From assembly GCA_026388755.1 (NCBI GenBank), contig JAPLJE010000466.1, positions 1 to 9,541 on the forward strand: a DNA stretch of 9,541 bases. Direction: 5' to 3'. The translations under genes and the position numbers were made by a program. A model generated the notes under the pieces. It made no database searches. It was not told where the DNA came from and was given only the letters and a program-made list of their open reading frames with translations. This document shows, piece by piece, positions 5,887-9,541 of this stretch. The number at the start of each line of letters is the position of its first letter. Position 1 is the stretch's first letter. The DNA comes from Deltaproteobacteria bacterium (GTDB taxonomy: Bacteria > Desulfobacterota > Desulfobacteria > Desulfobacterales > Desulfatirhabdiaceae).

Positions 5887-7815
5887 TCATCGCAATACGG
5901 ATACGCTGTTCGTTATCATCAAACCGATATCGTTCCAATACTGGTCCACCCGCCTGAGATTTTCCAGATCCGGATCGGATTGAATCGCCTTCCAGTTGCG
6001 ATACCCTTTTTCAATGGCTTTTTTTAACCAGTCAGCGGATTTGGCCGGCTCATTCATTCGTGAATAAACACAGGCCAGGTTGTAATACGCCGAAGGGTTT
6101 TCGTCCGGATTTAACGTGACAGCCCGGGTGAAATGAAACAGGGCCTGCTGCATATCTCCCTGGCTGAACCAGAATATGCCCAGATTATAGTGCGGCTCCG
6201 AAAGACCGGGATTGATCACGATGGCTTTTTCAAAATGGACTCTGGCATCAGACACCAGGCCTTTCCGATACAAAAGGATCCCGGCATTGTTATGGGCCAT
6301 GGCCTGATTGGGATCATTTTCTAAGGATCTGACATAATTCGACATCGCCGCATCGGTCTGGCCAAGTTTCTCCAGGCTTACCGCAATATTGTAATAGGTA
6401 TTGGACCGGTAGGGTTTGGTGGAAACCATGGGCCAGTTCATTGCAATGGCGGCCAACCCCATCATACATATCGGAAGCGCCATTTTCCGATATGCGTTTT
6501 GACGAATGAGTTCGATGCCATAGACGAGCCCCGCAGCGGCAAATGGCATCAGAATGGAAATGACGGGATATCGGAATCGGGCAAAAACAAAGAAGAGTGC
6601 GATGCTTGCCATATATAAAACGACAATGATGGGATATACGCCCAACCGTTTCCACTGGCGCCAGGTCAATGCAGCACCGAAAACCGCCAGCGGCCCCAGC
6701 ACGCCAAAATGCAGGTAGATCATCAGAAAAGAGAGTGATTTCGACCCGTCTGCCGCAACATACTGGCTTTCGGAATCACTGATCTCAACAGAATTCCAGA
6801 CCAGAAACCACTTTCTTGCCATCAACCGGAGCCAGGCGGGGATATCCGCCCGGATATCGCTCAGCGTCTTTTCAAACCAGTACAGGGAGACCCCGGCTGC
6901 GGAAAGTTTTCGCCCCGAAGACCGCTCGGCAATTCGGGCGGCATCCTGCCGTTCATCCTGCCAGTCTCCATGTCCCTTGATCACCGGATTGTAACTGCCA
7001 TCCGCATTTTTGTGATTGCCAATGTAAAAATTGAAACCGGAATTCGCCGTGATCAGAACAAATTCCTTGCCAACCATCCAGTTTCTGGATGCTACCGGCA
7101 ACAGAATCAGACCGGCGCCCAGCATACAAGACACAATCCAGGTCATGGCTTTTTTCTGTTCCCGAAAATGGGAAAGGCCATACACCAGAATCACAGTGAT
7201 CAGGATCACCAGCGCATTTTCCCTGACCAGGGCCAGGCAACCCAGAACAACGCCGATCCACCATCCGGTTTTGGACGGTCCATTATTCCAGGCCCTTGAC
7301 AATAACACCACCAGGATGGCCATCAGCAAAAGCGCCAGAACTTCTTTTTGAATCAGGCAGTCGGTAAAAATGGCCGTGGGGTAAACGGCCAGAAGCACCC
7401 CGGCCACAAGCCCGACCCGTCTAGAAAACAGGATGTTTCCGACGATCGTCACCAATACGCAACTGAGTGATCCCAACCCGATCTGAATCAGCCTGACCAG
7501 CATTAAATCCCGGCCCGCTATTGAATAGACACCCGCCAGAAAATAGGGATAAAGCGGCGCATTGAAAAAAATCTGATCACCTGCCCAGTTGCCCGTGGAA
7601 ATTTCACGAGCCCAGGTATCAAATAGTTGCGCATCCCCTAGAAGCAGAGAAAAGGCGTCCGTGTGTTGAATTTCCCACAGATAAACACCTCTGGCAATCA
7701 GGGCAAGTATAAAAACCAGGCCGCAGACGATGCCAGTCTTCATCTGAAAACCCGGCTGGCGCGCCTGGGGCCTTGATGCCGAAGTTGTGGATCGGGTTCG
7801 TTTCATGTGTGACAC
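5887..7815 (-). CDS. Multi-pass membrane glycosyltransferase (GT-C, family 39-like) with C-terminal TPR repeats
   Basis: A 642-aa inner-membrane protein joining a GT39/PMT-type polyprenyl-phosphate-sugar transferase domain to a TPR tail. After a basic N-terminus, a first membrane span (about 27-45) is followed by a periplasmic loop with GDAQLFDTWA (60-69; D61 or D66 would be the catalytic-type acidic residue) and NAPLYPYFLAG (85-95), both typical of the family. Many hydrophobic spans follow up to about residue 460; ALVRENAL (195-202) and RFRYP (413-417) are further family-like motifs. Residues about 473-606 contain four TPR units (YYNIAVSLEKLGQTDAAMSN, AHNNAGILLYRKGLVSDARV, HYNLGIFWFSQGDMQQALFH, AYYNLACVYSRMNEPAKSAD), then a capping helix. 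TPRs probably bind a partner in the periplasm. Start: GTG at 7815 with GGA close by; ATG at 7806 (MKRTRS) is an equal alternative. The acceptor (lipid A, glycan or protein) is not known. It faces a second transferase gene divergently, 98 bases away. Confidence 0.85.
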   Translation of the reverse strand: MSHMKRTRSTTSASRPQARQPGFQMKTGIVCGLVFILALIARGVYLWEIQHTDAFSLLLGDAQLFDTWAREISTGNWAGDQIFFNAPLYPYFLAGVYSIAGRDLMLVRLIQIGLGSLSCVLVTIVGNILFSRRVGLVAGVLLAVYPTAIFTDCLIQKEVLALLLMAILVVLLSRAWNNGPSKTGWWIGVVLGCLALVRENALVILITVILVYGLSHFREQKKAMTWIVSCMLGAGLILLPVASRNWMVGKEFVLITANSGFNFYIGNHKNADGSYNPVIKGHGDWQDERQDAARIAERSSGRKLSAAGVSLYWFEKTLSDIRADIPAWLRLMARKWFLVWNSVEISDSESQYVAADGSKSLSFLMIYLHFGVLGPLAVFGAALTWRQWKRLGVYPIIVVLYMASIALFFVFARFRYPVISILMPFAAAGLVYGIELIRQNAYRKMALPICMMGLAAIAMNWPMVSTKPYRSNTYYNIAVSLEKLGQTDAAMSNYVRSLENDPNQAMAHNNAGILLYRKGLVSDARVHFEKAIVINPGLSEPHYNLGIFWFSQGDMQQALFHFTRAVTLNPDENPSAYYNLACVYSRMNEPAKSADWLKKAIEKGYRNWKAIQSDPDLENLRRVDQYWNDIGLMITNSVSVLR

Positions 7816-7913
7816 ATTTCCACGGTGATATTTATTTTGGCAACCTCAATAATCCATGATAAGGGTAAGCGATAGGGTATTTTTACGGTAAATAACACGA
7901 ATTGAACCCATTC

Positions 7914-9541
7914 ATGAAGAAAAAAACAGATCGGCCTGATCATTGGAACTTTTACCGCTGCGGCCTGCTTTTATTAATGCTATGCCTGATTCCGCTTCAG
8001 GCAATCACCAGCATGCGGCTGAAATCCGCTTCGGTTGAAGAAGGCGTTCATCTGTATGCGGGAACATACCATTTATTGACCGGCCGCCTGAATGCCCCGC
8101 CCGGCTATCCCTGGCTGATTCGGGCTTATGCGGCATTACCCCTTTGGATATCGAATGTCAAGCTTCCGGAAAAGGAACCGCCGCCCGATGACATGTATCC
8201 ATTCGAGCTGGGGTCCCGGTTTCTGTATCAGGTTAACGATGCGGATTCAATCCTGTTTAAAGGCAGACTGATGATCGTTGGGTTGTCCATCCTTCTGGGT
8301 CTGTATGTTTTCCGGTTTGCCAAAGACATTTCCGGCTGGACCTCCGGATATATCGCTTTACTGTTTTATGTGTTCTGTCCCAATATCCTGGCGCATTCCA
8401 GACTTGTGACACTTGATCTGGCACTGACCGCGTTTGTCTTTATCGCCATCTATCATTATCACCGGGCGCTGTGCCATCCGCACATAACCGATCTGATCGG
8501 CGCGTCATTTTTTACGTTTCTGGCCATCAACGCCAAATACACCGGCCTGCTACTTATTCCAATATTTATCCTGTCAAACCTGCTTTTCCGGTTTTCCATT
8601 GAAAAACCGAAGGATAATCCATCGACTTCAGGTTCCCGACTTTCATCCCTTCGAGTAACCCCAGTCAGACTCTTTTTGCTGGTATGCTGTACAGCTGTGG
8701 CGCTGACGAATGTTATCTATCTGTTTAACGGAAGTTTTTCATCCATTCGGGTTTATCACAATTCCCTTCAGAACCGGCCACAAGCTGTCGAAAGCGCCAT
8801 TTTTCGCCAATTGGCGGAGACACCGATCATTTCCAGCCTTCCGGTCTGTCTGCCAGCAGCCTATCTGAGGGGTCTGGATTTGACCCTGCATCAGGACAGG
8901 GAAGGTCTTCATCCCAACTGGTATCTGGGAAAACTTCATCCCAAAGGCGGTAACCTGCCCGGGTATTATTTGACCGCTTTTGCCCTCAAAACGCCGCTGC
9001 CGTTTCTGCTCATTTTAATGCTTCCCGGCCTGCTGACGCTCTATCCCATCCTTGCCAGCTTCATAAAAACACATTATAATAATAAGTTAAAATCCAAACA
9101 GTTTTCTGCGAATCCGGTTGAACGATTCATCCCCCTGGATTCACTTGCCCGATATCAATTGATATTCCTTCTGATTCCCTGTGCCGTTTTTTTTCTTTTT
9201 TTCAGCGTGATCTGTCAATCGCAACTTGGGTTGCGTCTGATTCTGCCGATATATCCGTTTCTGTATGTCACGGCCGGTTTTCTGATCTCCCGCATGTTTC
9301 CGTATCGGAAACCGGTTGCCCCCATCATTGCCGCATTAACCGGCTGGTTCATCCTGTCTTCACTTATGATTCATCCCCATTATCTGTCCTATTTCAATGA
9401 ACTGGCGGGCGGGTCTGAAAAGGGGATTCGCTATTTTGCGGATTCCAATATCGACTGGGGAGAGGATATTAAGGGATTGAAAGCATATATGGATATCAAG
9501 GGCATTCCGGAAATCAATCTGATGTATTACGGGCCGAATGG
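7914..9541 (+). CDS. Multi-pass membrane glycosyltransferase, GT39/ArnT-like family (3' end cut by window edge)
   Basis: Translation from ATG at 7914 gives 542 codons without a stop, so the gene continues past the right edge. The protein has a short basic N-terminus, a first membrane span (about 15-33), then SVEEGVHLYAGTYHLLTG (40-57). This matches the catalytic loop that reads D-E-P-A-H-x-x-A-G in many relatives; here the first acid is Glu. Further family-like motifs are NILAHSRLVTLDLALTAF (157-174), NAKYTGLL (206-213), LGLRLILPIYPFLYV (438-452), HPHYLSYFNELAGG (487-500) and DSNIDWGEDIKGLKAYM (510-526). Such enzymes move a sugar from a polyprenyl phosphate to an acceptor at the periplasmic face of the inner membrane. 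The acceptor is unknown. An in-frame TAA lies shortly upstream, limiting the start; only a TTG at 7902 (four codons earlier) is an alternative. No strong Shine-Dalgarno is seen. Divergent to the TPR-tailed transferase. Confidence 0.87.
   Translation, partial: MKKKTDRPDHWNFYRCGLLLLMLCLIPLQAITSMRLKSASVEEGVHLYAGTYHLLTGRLNAPPGYPWLIRAYAALPLWISNVKLPEKEPPPDDMYPFELGSRFLYQVNDADSILFKGRLMIVGLSILLGLYVFRFAKDISGWTSGYIALLFYVFCPNILAHSRLVTLDLALTAFVFIAIYHYHRALCHPHITDLIGASFFTFLAINAKYTGLLLIPIFILSNLLFRFSIEKPKDNPSTSGSRLSSLRVTPVRLFLLVCCTAVALTNVIYLFNGSFSSIRVYHNSLQNRPQAVESAIFRQLAETPIISSLPVCLPAAYLRGLDLTLHQDREGLHPNWYLGKLHPKGGNLPGYYLTAFALKTPLPFLLILMLPGLLTLYPILASFIKTHYNNKLKSKQFSANPVERFIPLDSLARYQLIFLLIPCAVFFLFFSVICQSQLGLRLILPIYPFLYVTAGFLISRMFPYRKPVAPIIAALTGWFILSSLMIHPHYLSYFNELAGGSEKGIRYFADSNIDWGEDIKGLKAYMDIKGIPEINLMYYGPN

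Overview
The window looks like ordinary chromosome from a Gram-negative, anaerobe-type bacterium. My best guess is a sulfate-reducing or related Desulfobacterota (former Deltaproteobacteria). This is inferred from the style of the proteins: a porin with a signal peptide and a terminal Phe, a FG-GAP/VCBS lipoprotein-like exported protein, a Liv-type ABC importer, and family-39-like glycosyltransferases with TPR tails. No marker gene fixes the taxon.

Layout. (1) Positions 1-3600, minus strand, read right to left: a secreted FG-GAP/VCBS repeat protein with a TTG start, then a periplasmic branched-chain-amino-acid-type binding protein (LivJ/LivK-like), then the inner-membrane permease LivH, which runs off the left edge. 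Gaps are 68 and 11 bases with no terminator seen, so one transcript is possible; the binding protein and permease certainly belong together. (2) Positions 3601-4243: a long AT-rich gene-free divergent region. It holds two 68-bp imperfect direct repeats 148 bp apart, several short hairpins or palindromes, candidate promoters, and a strong Shine-Dalgarno not matched to any main gene. (3) Positions 4244-5648, plus strand: an outer-membrane porin of about 467 aa, split by a single-base frameshift near 5040-5056. A strong, symmetric intrinsic terminator follows at 5681-5717 and probably also serves the converging gene. (4) Positions 5887-7815 (minus) and 7914-9541 (plus, cut by the right edge): two divergent multi-pass membrane glycosyltransferases of the GT-C/family 39 type, 98 bases apart. 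The first carries a C-terminal block of four TPR repeats. They probably use polyprenyl-phosphate sugars at the periplasmic face of the inner membrane.

Two of the genes, livH and the right-hand glycosyltransferase, are open at the window edges; they were found by translating the sequence directly. I see no CRISPR array, transposase, tRNA or rRNA, and no evidence for a novel defence or mobile system. The points most worth a second look are the frameshifted porin and the structured, repeat-bearing region upstream of it.
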